Of a stretch of 64,000 nucleotides of DNA, positions 1 to 8,605 are shown in pieces (position 1 is the stretch's first letter; the number at the start of each line of letters is the position of its first letter). The stretch is taken from assembly GCA_033283335.1 (NCBI GenBank), contig JAWMQP010000013.1:48236-112235 (forward strand), given 5' to 3'. The DNA comes from Pseudomaricurvus sp033283335. GTDB lineage: Bacteria > Pseudomonadota > Gammaproteobacteria > Pseudomonadales > Cellvibrionaceae. The position numbers were made by a program, and so were the translations under genes. The notes beneath the pieces were generated by a model. The model was not told where the DNA came from. It ran no database searches and worked only from the letters and a program-made list of their open reading frames with translations.

Positions 1-129
1 TAATATGTAGCACTAATGGCGGATCGGTTATGAAAACGTCGAGGTTTACAGAGTTACGACTGAGTTTGCCATGAGCTAGGTGGAACCGGACTCAATCAGA
101 CAGACAGACAGACAGACAGACAGACAGTA
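1..129. other. Left edge, non-coding, with CAGA repeat
   Basis: No coding sequence is supported here. A short reading frame across the repeat (starting near 80) is low-complexity and overlaps the 3' end of the real minus-strand gene, so I do not call it. The only clear structure is the tetranucleotide repeat at 97-127. Confidence 0.6.
97..127. repeat. CAGA tetranucleotide microsatellite, 7.75 units
   Basis: Seven full CAGA units followed by CAG, with no interruption. It starts two bases beyond the stop codon of the minus-strand gene 130-837, so it lies in that gene's 3' flank and not in a coding frame or an obvious promoter. Tracts of this kind are prone to slippage. Here a change of length would alter only the transcript tail. 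Confidence 0.9.
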
Positions 130-837
130 TCAGGATCTCAAGGGACATCCAGGCAGTGCTGCCAAGATCGAATCATCCCAACTTTCCCGTAACGCTGGGC
201 CCAATTTCATCCAGCTTTTAATATCATCCGGAATATCCCCTTTCCAGCTGGGGTACCACTGACCAAAGCCATTCCACCCACCTTCAAGCCCCCAATAATG
301 AATGACCTCTTCATTGCGGAAGATGGTTACGAAAGACCCTAGCCATTTTTTACCGGTACGTTCGGACCAGGGTACGTATGCGTATTCCAGCTGTTCGATG
401 TAATCTTCCTGGCGACCGGGTTTGGTGGTCATGATTTCCTGAATCACCACTCGCGCATCAAAACGGTTTTCAATCAATTCGCCAATCGGCTTGATGGCTT
501 TGTTGGCGTAACACAGACGGCCTTCGCCGGTTGCATGCAATGCTGCCAGGGCCTGATTCCATTCAGAAAAAGCTTCCGGGTTTTCACCGAAACCGGAACG
601 GGCGGCACTTAATTCGCCAAAATGTGCGTAGCCATCAATTTCCCAAATGGTGGTGATCTCTGGCCAGTTGGAATTGAAATAGCCACTCTGCCAGTGACCA
701 AACAAACGCGCACCTAACCGCTCCATAGCCGGCCGATAGCACTCTGCAAAAACAGTGTTGTATTTGCTCAAATCGCCAATGCCGAGCTGGGTGGTTTCGT
801 GGAGATACAGGGAACGGTGCTGAAATTCTTTGCGCAT
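130..837 (-). CDS. NIPSNAP-like dimeric alpha/beta-barrel protein
   Basis: A 235-residue soluble protein without signal peptide or membrane segment. The two halves look alike: each has a tyrosine/tryptophan-rich beta-strand pattern of the NIPSNAP/ABM ferredoxin-like fold (residues about 10-105, with WPEITTIWEIDGY, and about 120-215, with the WSERTGKKW and VIHYWGLEGGW stretches). Such proteins often sit in catabolic clusters with no defined enzymatic role. The start at 837 is preceded by a weak AGGTGA-type ribosome site. It is divergent from the TonB-dependent receptor at 1058, and the 220-base gap holds the promoters. I recognise the fold from its pattern but cannot assign a reaction. Confidence 0.7.
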   Translation of the reverse strand: MRKEFQHRSLYLHETTQLGIGDLSKYNTVFAECYRPAMERLGARLFGHWQSGYFNSNWPEITTIWEIDGYAHFGELSAARSGFGENPEAFSEWNQALAALHATGEGRLCYANKAIKPIGELIENRFDARVVIQEIMTTKPGRQEDYIEQLEYAYVPWSERTGKKWLGSFVTIFRNEEVIHYWGLEGGWNGFGQWYPSWKGDIPDDIKSWMKLGPALRESWDDSILAALPGCPLRS

Positions 838-892
838 GGTGTGTCACCTTTGTCGTGTGTTTATGATTGTTATTAATCTACAGATCAAATAG

Positions 893-920
893 TTGACTCA
901 TCGTTAGTTTATGCAATACT
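893..920 (+). promoter_or_regulatory. Candidate sigma-70 promoter of the receptor with operator-like overlap
   Basis: TTGACT (893-898) is a 5/6 match to the -35 box. AATACT (915-920) follows after 16 bases and is preceded by TGC, an extended -10 arrangement. The -35 box is also the left arm of TTGAC-TCATC-GTTAG, a variant of the TGAC-N5-GTCA element seen upstream of several other genes in the window. Transcription would lead into the receptor at 1058. Assignment is by eye. Confidence 0.4.
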
Positions 921-1057
921 AGGCCTTAGCGAGGGTAATGGCAAGATCAACCAATAATAAAAGCCTGCCAGTAATCAACCTGCTATTTCTATCCGTTACT
1001 CCGTGTTACCGAATTCTAAGACCAATAAAACATCGGGAATCAAGCCAGGAGACCACC

Positions 1058-3319
1058 ATGAAAACTGACGAAACAACGCTTATAAAAAGCAACTCATTAT
1101 TTCAAAAAGGATTATTGACGCTGGCAATTGGTGCCACCGCACTGCCCTTGCCAATTCTTGCTCAGGATTCGATGGATGCGAACAATGAGCGGGTACTGGA
1201 AGAAGTACTCGTCACGGCCCAACGCCGTTCAGAAAAACTGGAAAATGTGCCCCTGTCTATCACTGTAGCCAGTGGTGAACAGCTGGACCGGGCAGGTGTA
1301 AAAACCCTGGAAGATCTGGGTAAGATTGCCGCCGGTGTGCAGGTCAATCGCGGCGGAGCATTCAGCCAACCGGCGATCCGGGGAATCAGTACACTCACGC
1401 TCGGCAATGGTCTGGAAAATAACGTCGCCGTCTACATTGATGGCGTGTATCAACCGGATGCAGTGGCCATCAACACCGAACTGGCCAACATTGCCAATGT
1501 CCAGATTCTCAAGGGCCCACAGGGTACCCTGTACGGTCGCAACGCTACCGGCGGGGCGATTGTGATTGAAACCTTGAAGCCGTCTGAAGAGTTTGAGGGC
1601 AATATTAATGTCTCATACGGCCGCTATTCCGACACGCGCTTTCGTGGTTATATTTCGGGTCCGATTACGGAAACCATTGGTTACAGTCTGGCCGGCAGTT
1701 GGCGGGACAGCGATGGCTATATCACGGACATAGGAGATGATCCCAACTCGTCAGCCGATGACAGCGATGCGGCACCGTTGGAGAGTGAATCCTGGCGTGG
1801 CAAGCTAACTTTCTCGCCGACAGATAACCTGGGAATTGCACTGGGCTATAACCACGTCTCTTATCTGGATGCGCGTGGTATGGCTTATCGTATCACGGAC
1901 TATCCCGCTTCCTATCTGCCAACTCCACCCGCACGTGCCGTCTCGAAGGATCACGTGTCGCTGAATTTAAAACCCGATAACTTGATGGAGCTGGATGAAT
2001 TTACCGCTCATGTGAACTGGACGACCAGCCTTGGAACTCTGACATCGGTTACCGCCTACTCCGAACGCAACAGCCACAGTAATTTTGATTTTGACGGTAG
2101 CAAGTTGGACATTGTCCGCTCTGTCAACGAAGACATTGAACAGTACACCCTGCAACAATCGTTAAACTACAACATTGATGCCATTGATCGCTGGAACATT
2201 CACATTGGGGGCATGTACTACCGCGATCGCTTCCGCACTAATGGGGCGGACAGTTTCCGCGGTTTTAGCCTCATACAAACCTACGATTTCCAAATGGATG
2301 CCGAGGCATACTCAGCTTATGTGGATGCCACCTGGGAGTTCGTTGATCAGTGGTTCTTGACCGTGGGGGCTCGTTACAGTGCGGAAGATCGCAGCGGCGC
2401 TTATCAATTTATCTACCCCACACCCAGTCCTTATGAACCCGCAGACAAGGATGATAACTACAGTGCGACGACGCCACGCCTGGTATTGCGCTATCAGCTC
2501 AGTGATCAATCCAGCGTCTATGCCTCGTACACGGCTGGGTTTCGAAGTGGTACCTTCTACTCTGGCACCCAACCTGATCCAGACCTCTATCAATCGGTTG
2601 ACCAGGAAGAAATCGATTCGTTTGAAGTCGGCTTTAAAACCGCCCAGGGGAAATACCGTTTCAGCGCAGCCGCCTATTACTACGACCACACGGACCTGCA
2701 CATTGGCCTGACGGTCTCTGATCCCAACGTTGGTATTATCCAGCAGATATTCAACGCACCTGAAGCGGAAGTCTATGGTGCTGAAGCCGAGATTGATTAC
2801 GTCGTCAGTGACAACCTCAATTTGCGTGCTGGTATCGCCTACGTGCACGGTCGCTACACCGACTTCCCCGACATCACTGGCGTCGGCTTGAATGCCGCCA
2901 GCCAGTCAAACATCTCACCGCAGGTGCAGGACTGGACCGATCAGGAAATGGCCCGAGCACCGGAGTGGACCGCAAACGCCGGAATCGATTACACCCTGGA
3001 AACCGGTGTAGGGTCTGTGGTGCTGTCGTTAAACGTCAATTACACCGACTCTTATGTCGTTCAAAACCTATCGTTATACGGCCCTCTGGCAGCACCACAG
3101 TTCAATCCCAATGACCAGCGTTACCGACAGGATAGTTTCACTCTGGTAAATGCCAAGGTCGACTGGACTGATAACAGCGGCCGATTCAGCCTGGGTGTGT
3201 ACGGAGAGAACCTGACCAATGAACGTTATTACCTTACCAGTTCGGGCAGCAGTCTGGGCGATTACAATCAATATGCCTCACCTAGCACTTACGGTGTCAC
3301 GTTGGGTTACAGCTTCTAA
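1058..3319 (+). CDS. TonB-dependent outer-membrane receptor
   Basis: A 753-residue receptor for energy-dependent uptake of a ligand across the outer membrane. I chose ATG 1058 because AGGAGA lies five bases upstream and the following residues form a normal signal peptide (hydrophobic run GLLTLAIGATALPLPILA ending before QDS). An in-frame ATG at 938 would bury that signal. A TonB box (LEEVLVTAQRR) follows, then the plug (about 55-190) with the VYIDGVY and KGPQGTLYGRNATGGA signatures, then a beta-barrel ending in a terminal phenylalanine (VTLGYSF). The substrate cannot be read from sequence. The neighbouring P450/terpenoid genes suggest a hydrophobic compound rather than a siderophore. A strong terminator follows at 3352-3379. 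Confidence 0.93.
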   Translation: MKTDETTLIKSNSLFQKGLLTLAIGATALPLPILAQDSMDANNERVLEEVLVTAQRRSEKLENVPLSITVASGEQLDRAGVKTLEDLGKIAAGVQVNRGGAFSQPAIRGISTLTLGNGLENNVAVYIDGVYQPDAVAINTELANIANVQILKGPQGTLYGRNATGGAIVIETLKPSEEFEGNINVSYGRYSDTRFRGYISGPITETIGYSLAGSWRDSDGYITDIGDDPNSSADDSDAAPLESESWRGKLTFSPTDNLGIALGYNHVSYLDARGMAYRITDYPASYLPTPPARAVSKDHVSLNLKPDNLMELDEFTAHVNWTTSLGTLTSVTAYSERNSHSNFDFDGSKLDIVRSVNEDIEQYTLQQSLNYNIDAIDRWNIHIGGMYYRDRFRTNGADSFRGFSLIQTYDFQMDAEAYSAYVDATWEFVDQWFLTVGARYSAEDRSGAYQFIYPTPSPYEPADKDDNYSATTPRLVLRYQLSDQSSVYASYTAGFRSGTFYSGTQPDPDLYQSVDQEEIDSFEVGFKTAQGKYRFSAAAYYYDHTDLHIGLTVSDPNVGIIQQIFNAPEAEVYGAEAEIDYVVSDNLNLRAGIAYVHGRYTDFPDITGVGLNAASQSNISPQVQDWTDQEMARAPEWTANAGIDYTLETGVGSVVLSLNVNYTDSYVVQNLSLYGPLAAPQFNPNDQRYRQDSFTLVNAKVDWTDNSGRFSLGVYGENLTNERYYLTSSGSSLGDYNQYASPSTYGVTLGYSF

Positions 3320-3351
3320 TTGATCAGCATTCTGCTTCTCTCTAGATCTTT

Positions 3352-3379
3352 GGCGCTCAGATATACGAGCGCCTTTTTT
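3352..3379 (+). terminator. Rho-independent terminator of the receptor gene
   Basis: GGCGCTC (3352-3358), eight-base loop, GAGCGCC (3367-3373), then six T residues (3374-3379). It lies 33 bases after the receptor stop codon. The T tract runs directly into the pseudogene remnant that begins at 3380. Confidence 0.85.
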
Positions 3380-3799
3380 ATGTCGGAAGTTTTGATTCAT
3401 GAAAGCATCGCAAAAAAGCTACTCCTTCCTGGCGCCAAAGGCATACCGTTCAGTTATCCCGGTGGTGTCGCCCAGATTAATGAACTGGTGCATGCCACCC
3501 TGTTAGCTGAAGCGTTTTAATGGGCGGCCACCTCAGCCAATGCCCGCAATCAAACCTTTAACATCACCAATGGTGATGTGTTTTGCTGGCGCGATGGCTG
3601 ACCGACTCTGGCAAAGGCCTTCAATTTATCTGTGGGCGAGGACGAACCGCTGTCAGTAGCGGACTATTTACTGCAACACCCGCCCCTGATGAGTACAATC
3701 AAACTGCGTCAGGCAGGGTTCTCACCCTGTATTGACAGCTATGTCAGTCTGCAGAACTGGATCTCAGAACTCAAAAGACAACGATGGATTCCAGCCTGA
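3380..3799 (+). pseudogene. Remnant of a PRISE-type NAD(P)H enone reductase (5-beta-reductase-like)
   Basis: One open frame broken by two in-frame stops still reads as the C-terminal third of a PRISE/VEP1-like short-chain dehydrogenase. It shows the pieces GIPFSYPGG, HATLLAEAF, the family hallmark TFNITNGDVFCWRDG, and the tail KLRQAGFSPCIDSYVSLQNW ... RWIPA. The stops are TAA at 3518-3520 and TGA at 3599-3601; the TGA stands where the family has a tryptophan (TGG to TGA). A short internal deletion is likely near 3670-3690, since the usual loop between the QHPP and KLRQAGF parts is missing. The N-terminal Rossmann half is gone. Both stops are in one frame, so decay was by substitution and deletion rather than frameshift. 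The family reduces activated C=C bonds such as steroid or iridoid enones. Confidence 0.75.
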
Positions 3800-3858
3800 G
3801 GGAAGTACATTCCGCTGTTCATTGACCCGGCGTACTGTGTTCAATCGGTTTACTATGT

Positions 3859-4854
3859 TTACACAGTGGCCACAGGTGACACCGGCGAGCCGACTGCCCC
3901 CGGCAATTTTAACGGCGGAGCCGTCAATAAAAACGCACTACGACTATGAGCCGATAACCATTCAGCCAGTTCGGCAAACCACCACAACTCTCCCAGGTGA
4001 ATCCCCAGCTTAACCAGACAATGTTCGTGCAGAGGCAACAAAGCCGCATCCTGGCAGCGTTTAACCCCTTCGATTTTTTCCACCATGGGATTATCCGCGC
4101 AGATGGCCGCGATTCCAGATTCATCTATCCAACGCAACAATTCAGTATCACTACCATCTAATCCGGGACAAGTCGCCAAAGTGTCTAGATCGATCGTATC
4201 CCCATCGCGCAGCAACAGATCCGCGTAGCCCGTGTAGAGACAAAGGAAATCACCAGTTTGGACTGTCACACTTTGCGCTTCCATGACCTGCATCAGTGCC
4301 TGATAACCCACCAGGGCATGGGGCCCGGATCCGGCTGCACGAATGTCCACCAACACCCCCCTGCCCTGCACACCGGTTTGGGCCAGGTTGTCGATGCCCA
4401 GCGCTTTGGCCCGAGGCTGAACACTCGGTGCGGGTTGCACAAAATCCCGATCGGCACGAAAACCGTTGTAGAAAATATGCTCGGCGACTCCATCGTCATC
4501 GGCATCAAACCGGATACCATAGTGACTCAAACCGTCCCACTGGGTGGAATACTGCAAATCCATGGTTACCCGATCATCGTTCACTACATCGATAGCCCCA
4601 GTCACAGTCCAGTCGTACATGGTACGGCCATCACGGGCGATGGTGGGCTCCAATACCGGAGCTTCCCGGCCAGGGAATAAGCCACCCCTGGGATGATCCA
4701 GAGGCAGACTGAGCAGAAAGGTGATACCGTCTATCGCTTCTTTCAAAGCCAACTGGCGTCGTGCAGGAGTAATCAAGTTCATACGCCCAACTTGATCGTC
4801 TTCACCAAAGGCTCCCCAGTTAGCGCCCTGGGGGCATTTCAACCAACGTGGCAT
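3859..4854 (-). CDS. Cyclase-family (kynurenine formamidase-like) metal hydrolase
   Basis: A 331-residue member of the cyclase/formamidase fold (PF04199-like), which hydrolyses amides, esters or lactones with bound Zn or Mn. The metal motif of the classical family, HxGTHxDxPxH, appears as STQWDGLSH at residues 103-111. Asp107 and His111 are kept and the His of GTH is replaced by Gln105, as in a distinct subfamily of longer proteins. The N-terminus (NWGAFGEDDQVGRMNLIT) and the VLVDIRA strand near 168 are typical. No signal peptide. It is a single gene downstream in sense of the TetR gene 4913-5566. Substrate unknown. Confidence 0.8.
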   Translation of the reverse strand: MPRWLKCPQGANWGAFGEDDQVGRMNLITPARRQLALKEAIDGITFLLSLPLDHPRGGLFPGREAPVLEPTIARDGRTMYDWTVTGAIDVVNDDRVTMDLQYSTQWDGLSHYGIRFDADDDGVAEHIFYNGFRADRDFVQPAPSVQPRAKALGIDNLAQTGVQGRGVLVDIRAAGSGPHALVGYQALMQVMEAQSVTVQTGDFLCLYTGYADLLLRDGDTIDLDTLATCPGLDGSDTELLRWIDESGIAAICADNPMVEKIEGVKRCQDAALLPLHEHCLVKLGIHLGELWWFAELAEWLSAHSRSAFLLTAPPLKLPGAVGSPVSPVATV

Positions 4855-4912
4855 TGTTATTCTCCATCTACTGGCTTTCTCCCCCGTCAGATTAGGGGGT
4901 AGGAAGATCAGT

Positions 4913-5566
4913 TTAGGTTTTTTTTGACTCCGCCAAGGCTTTCAAGCCAGCCACCAACAGAGTGCGGGTACTGCGAACGAAGTCAGGCGTCAGGGACTTG
5001 CCCTGCAGATAGAGCCAGTGATGCACTGGGCTGACCACATAGGTCCAGCACAGTGCCGACGACGGCACCGATGTCAGTTCCCCTCGCCGCTGCGCCCGCT
5101 TCATAATGTTGCTCAGCAATTTCATACGTGGTTCGGCGAACATCTTCGCCACCTCGTCCCGCAAGCTAACCGGCGCACGAGGACCGCTCGCCTCGGCCAC
5201 CGCAATATCGCCCATATTTTTTAAGGCATCCGCCAGGTAGTGAATAAAGGCTTCCAGATCCCCTGCTAAGCTGCCGCTATCAATCTCGACGGTTTCGGTC
5301 TGAATGGAGCGCAACGCTGCCAGCACCAGCTCATCTGCTGAGGCCCAACGACGATAGAGGGTCGCCGAAGACACACCGGCGCGACTGATGACGCTGTTCA
5401 TGGTGAAGTTGCCGTAGCCCCCTTCCATCAGGATCTCCAAAGCCGCCGATAAAATGGCCTCGTCAGCAGCTGTGCTGCGCTGACGCCCTGGGCGTTTGCC
5501 TGTGGGGGCTTTGGTTGACGCCGTTTCGCTGGCGGATTCCTTGATGGGTTTCTTGACTGCTCTCAT
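4913..5566 (-). CDS. TetR-family repressor, likely master regulator of the 5-26 kb block
   Basis: 217 residues. A basic, low-complexity N-terminal extension (1-32) precedes the DNA-binding domain: helix AILSAALEILMEGG, then the helix-turn-helix at about 54-75 (MNSVISRAGVSSATLYRRW). The remainder is an all-helical ligand and dimerisation domain. It is divergent from the P450 at 5767, and the 200-base gap contains the spaced operator 5667-5693. The same operator recurs at 15278-15304 and 19388-19414, upstream of three other transcription units. That makes this protein the best candidate to bind all three; this is inference from position. Ligand unknown, plausibly a pathway substrate or CoA thioester. 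Confidence 0.88.
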   Translation of the reverse strand: MRAVKKPIKESASETASTKAPTGKRPGRQRSTAADEAILSAALEILMEGGYGNFTMNSVISRAGVSSATLYRRWASADELVLAALRSIQTETVEIDSGSLAGDLEAFIHYLADALKNMGDIAVAEASGPRAPVSLRDEVAKMFAEPRMKLLSNIMKRAQRRGELTSVPSSALCWTYVVSPVHHWLYLQGKSLTPDFVRSTRTLLVAGLKALAESKKT

Positions 5567-5666
5567 AACTGCCTTTTACTTAATTATGGTCATTAACACG
5601 CTTATTGACGACAAATTCGATAGTGGCTTGGCTCACAACTCACTTACAACATTGTAAAACAATTAT

Positions 5667-5693
5667 ATTTCGAAATATAATATTTTCGTAAAC
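5667..5693. promoter_or_regulatory. Operator 1 (ATTTCGAAA-N8-TTTCGTAAAC)
   Basis: Lies between the divergent TetR gene and the CYP108-like gene. ATTTCGAAA at 5667-5675, eight bases, TTTCGTAAAC at 5684-5693. The spacing and half-site sequence match the elements at 15278 and 19388. The local AT-rich palindrome ATATTTCGAAATAT is embedded in it. Confidence 0.65.
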
Positions 5694-5766
5694 ATATTAA
5701 AGCTGGCCCAGGCGCCAGATCAGCATGAATAACATTAATCAACATGCACACTCAGGGGAGTTACCC

Positions 5767-7104
5767 ATGACGACTCAAGCCGACGAAAGTGTTCCAAATA
5801 ACATCCGTGCTTCAAGTGACACCAGTGTTTCAAGTGACAGCACCATCCCAACCGAGATTGCCGCCAAGCTGGTCAACCCGAAAATCTACGCCAGCGACGA
5901 ACTGTACGAAACCTACGCCTGGCTAAGAGCCAATCAGCCACTCGGCGTGGCCCACGTTCAAGGCTTTGAACCCTTTTGGGTGGTGACCAAGCACGCCGAC
6001 CTGATGGAAATCAGCAAGGACAACAAGCGTTTCCCCTACGGCAACAGACCTTCCACACTGATGGACAAGTCCAGCACCAAAAGCTCCATGCAAACTTCTG
6101 AATCCCCCATTGCCCTGTCGCTGATTCAGATGGATGAGCCCATGCACATGAAATACCGGCTGCTGACTCAATCCTGGTTTATGCCCGGCAATCTCAAAAA
6201 GCGCGAAGCCGAAATTCAAGAGATTGCCAAAAAGTCCGCGGCCAAACTGCAGAATATGGATGGCAAGGGTGACTTTGTCGCCAGCGTGGCTCTGAATTAC
6301 CCCCTCGAAGTCATCATGAACATTCTTGGCGTACCTGAAGAAGATTTTCCCATGCTGTTGAAAATCACCCAGGAAATTTTTGGTCCCCTGGACCCCGACG
6401 TCAAAGAAGCCATGAAGCAAATGTCGGAAGCGGACATTTCCAAAATTCAGCAGGCCGTGGTGGGCGAGCTGATCACCTACTTCAATTCCATCACCGAAGA
6501 TCGGCGCCAGAACCCCAAAGACGACCTGGCAACCGTCATCGTTAACGCCCAGGTGGATGGCGAACCTATCTCCGCCAGCGCTATCAACGGTTACTACCTG
6601 ATCATTGCCACCGCCGGCCACGACACCACGTCGTCGTCCACCTCTATTGGCATGTGGGCACTGGCCACCCAGCCGGGATTGCTGCAGCGCTTGCAGGCGG
6701 ACATGTCCTTACTGCCGGCGTTTATCGAAGAGTGCATTCGCTGGGCCACACCGGTGAAAAACTTTATGCGCTCCGTTGCCGAAGACACTGAACTTCGCGG
6801 TCAAACCCTGAGAAAAGGCGACTGGCTGATGCTGTGTTACGCTTCGGCTAATCGCGACGAGGACGCTTTTGAAAACCCCTCGACGTTTGATATCGATCGC
6901 AAGCCCAACAAGCACGTCGCCTTTGGCTATGGCGCTCACCTGTGTCTGGGGCAAGCGCTGGCCAAGATGGAGATGCGCATTCTGTGGGAAGAAATCATTC
7001 CCAAGCTCAAGTCGGTCAAATTGTCCGCTGAACCTCAAATGGTCGAGAGCTTTTTCGTCAACGGCCTGAAAAAGCTGCCCATCGAATTCGAGCTGGTCGA
7101 TTAA
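5767..7104 (+). CDS. Cytochrome P450, CYP108 (P450terp)-like
   Basis: A 445-residue soluble bacterial P450. ATG 5767 is preferred over the in-frame ATG at 5725 because AGGGGAG sits six bases before it. Motifs in order: I-helix ATAGHDTTSSS (about 280-290), ExxR as EECIR (about 321), heme loop FGYGAHLCLG with the cysteine ligand near residue 391. The stretches PVKNFMRSVAEDTELRG and ASANRDEDAFENP are, from memory, very close to P450terp (CYP108A1), which oxidises an allylic methyl of alpha-terpineol. A related terpenoid or alicyclic methyl group is therefore a reasonable substrate guess. No ferredoxin gene is adjacent. Divergent from the TetR gene and preceded by operator 1. Confidence 0.9.
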   Translation: MTTQADESVPNNIRASSDTSVSSDSTIPTEIAAKLVNPKIYASDELYETYAWLRANQPLGVAHVQGFEPFWVVTKHADLMEISKDNKRFPYGNRPSTLMDKSSTKSSMQTSESPIALSLIQMDEPMHMKYRLLTQSWFMPGNLKKREAEIQEIAKKSAAKLQNMDGKGDFVASVALNYPLEVIMNILGVPEEDFPMLLKITQEIFGPLDPDVKEAMKQMSEADISKIQQAVVGELITYFNSITEDRRQNPKDDLATVIVNAQVDGEPISASAINGYYLIIATAGHDTTSSSTSIGMWALATQPGLLQRLQADMSLLPAFIEECIRWATPVKNFMRSVAEDTELRGQTLRKGDWLMLCYASANRDEDAFENPSTFDIDRKPNKHVAFGYGAHLCLGQALAKMEMRILWEEIIPKLKSVKLSAEPQMVESFFVNGLKKLPIEFELVD

Positions 7105-7131
7105 TCCCTCATTAGCCGGATCTATTAAATT

Positions 7132-7153
7132 GAACCCCACTCAGGTGGGGTTC
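7132..7153. terminator. Inverted repeat between convergent genes, possible terminator
   Basis: GAACCCCAC / TCAG / GTGGGGTTC: a perfect nine-base stem with four-base loop between the ends of the P450 and the aldehyde dehydrogenase. It overlaps the dehydrogenase stop codon (TCA at 7141-7143 on this strand). On the minus strand it is followed by TTCAATTTAAT, a weak T-rich tail. Confidence 0.5.
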
Positions 7154-8550
7154 GGCACGGTAATCACACTCGCCTGGGTAAATTCATGGAGACCTTCCTG
7201 CCCCAGCTCCACCCCCATACCCGATTGTTTGGCCCCGCGGAACGGCACTTCAGGATCCAATGCCATATGGCTGTTGACCCAAACAGTACCGGCATCAATG
7301 CGCTGGGCCACCTCGGCTGCACGACCAATATCACTGGCCCACACCGATCCTGCCAAGCCAAAGTCGGTGGCATTGATACGGTTAATGGCCTCATCCAGGT
7401 CCTTGTAGCTCAACACTGGCAGAATGGGAGCAAACTGCTCATCGGCAACAATCGCAGCATCATCACTGACATCCCGAACAATGGCCGGTGTCACAAAATA
7501 ACCTGGGCCTTCCAGCAATTCGCCACCGGCAATCACATTGCCGCAGGCACGGGTTTCTTCCAGTAAACGGGTAACTTTGTCGTACTGCATTTTATTTTGC
7601 AGGGGACCTACCTGGGTACCAGCTTGAGTGCCATCACCCACCACGGCGGCTTTGGCCAGGTTCGCCAGCGACTGGCAGAATTCATCATAGAGATGTTCCG
7701 GTACATAGACGCGCTTGACCGCCACACAGATCTGGCCGGCGTTGTAGGTAGCCGCGTTATAAACCTGCGCCGCCACCTCGGCCACATTGACGTCGTCCAA
7801 CACCAGTGCGGCGTCGTTGCCGCCCAATTCCAGTGTCACGCGTTTAAGAGTCGGTGTAGCACTGGACAAAACTTTCTTACCCGTTGCGGTGGATCCGGTA
7901 AACGACACCTTGGCCACATCCGGGTGTGAACTCAGCAAGGCACCCAAGTCATTATCATCCACCAGGGTATTAACCACTCCGGGCGGGAAGATATCGGCGC
8001 ACAACTCACCGATCATCAAGGTGGTCAGCGGTGTGGTCGGCGCCGGTTTCAGTACCAGGGTATTACCGGCCAGCAGCGCCGGAGCCAGCTTGTTGATGAC
8101 CATCAACATGGGGAAGTTCCAGGGCGTGATAGTGGCGACCACACCCAGTGGTTTGCGGTGCTCCATCACTTTGGCGTGCTCATTTTCCTTTACCACCCGT
8201 GGCGACAACTCCATGTTGGCAATCAGTCGCAAGGTGTAGCCGCAAAAGAATACTTCACCCTGGGCCTGATCCAGCGGCTTGCCCTGCTCGCGGGTTAAGA
8301 GTTCGGCAAACTCCGCCAGTTTCGCGTCCATGGCGTCAGCCAGCTGCAACAGCTTTTCACGACGCTGTTCGATGGTTAATGCCGCCCAGGCCGGAAACGC
8401 AGCCTTGGCCGCTGCCACTGCATCATGCAACTGGGCTTCATCAGCTTTGGGGGCTTGCTGAAATACTTCGCCGGTGGCCGGGTTGATGACGTCTTTGGTG
8501 GAGGCGCCATCGACCAGATCGCCACCAATTAATAATTTAAAGGCCTTCAC
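7141..8550 (-). CDS. NAD(P)-dependent aldehyde dehydrogenase
   Basis: 469 residues, full family length. The cofactor and catalytic signatures are in place: ITPWNFP (141-147), FTGS (217-220), the general-base glutamate in LELGGND (Glu241) and the nucleophile in AGQICVA (Cys275). It oxidises an aldehyde to the carboxylate in the cytoplasm. It is the last gene of the seven-gene minus-strand operon, 55 bases after the alcohol dehydrogenase. With that enzyme and the convergent CYP108-like P450 it makes the classic methyl to alcohol to aldehyde to acid sequence seen in terpineol oxidation. Substrate specificity is not readable. Confidence 0.93.
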   Translation of the reverse strand: MKAFKLLIGGDLVDGASTKDVINPATGEVFQQAPKADEAQLHDAVAAAKAAFPAWAALTIEQRREKLLQLADAMDAKLAEFAELLTREQGKPLDQAQGEVFFCGYTLRLIANMELSPRVVKENEHAKVMEHRKPLGVVATITPWNFPMLMVINKLAPALLAGNTLVLKPAPTTPLTTLMIGELCADIFPPGVVNTLVDDNDLGALLSSHPDVAKVSFTGSTATGKKVLSSATPTLKRVTLELGGNDAALVLDDVNVAEVAAQVYNAATYNAGQICVAVKRVYVPEHLYDEFCQSLANLAKAAVVGDGTQAGTQVGPLQNKMQYDKVTRLLEETRACGNVIAGGELLEGPGYFVTPAIVRDVSDDAAIVADEQFAPILPVLSYKDLDEAINRINATDFGLAGSVWASDIGRAAEVAQRIDAGTVWVNSHMALDPEVPFRGAKQSGMGVELGQEGLHEFTQASVITVPNPT

Positions 8551-8605
8551 AGTGTTATCCTCTTATTCGATTCTGCTGACAGATTACAAATTCTAATGTG
8601 CTGGA

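Noticed and set aside
80..262. Small frame with repeated Arg-Gln-Thr-Asp residues
   Set aside because: It is only the translation of the CAGA repeat and the antisense of the real gene 130-837.
938..1057. Upstream start for the first receptor
   Set aside because: It would place 40 residues before the signal peptide, whereas ATG 1058 has its own AGGAGA and gives a normal export signal.
4859..4905. CCCCC / GGGGG hairpin between the cyclase and TetR genes
   Set aside because: Only five paired bases and no T tract on either strand, so not called as a terminator.
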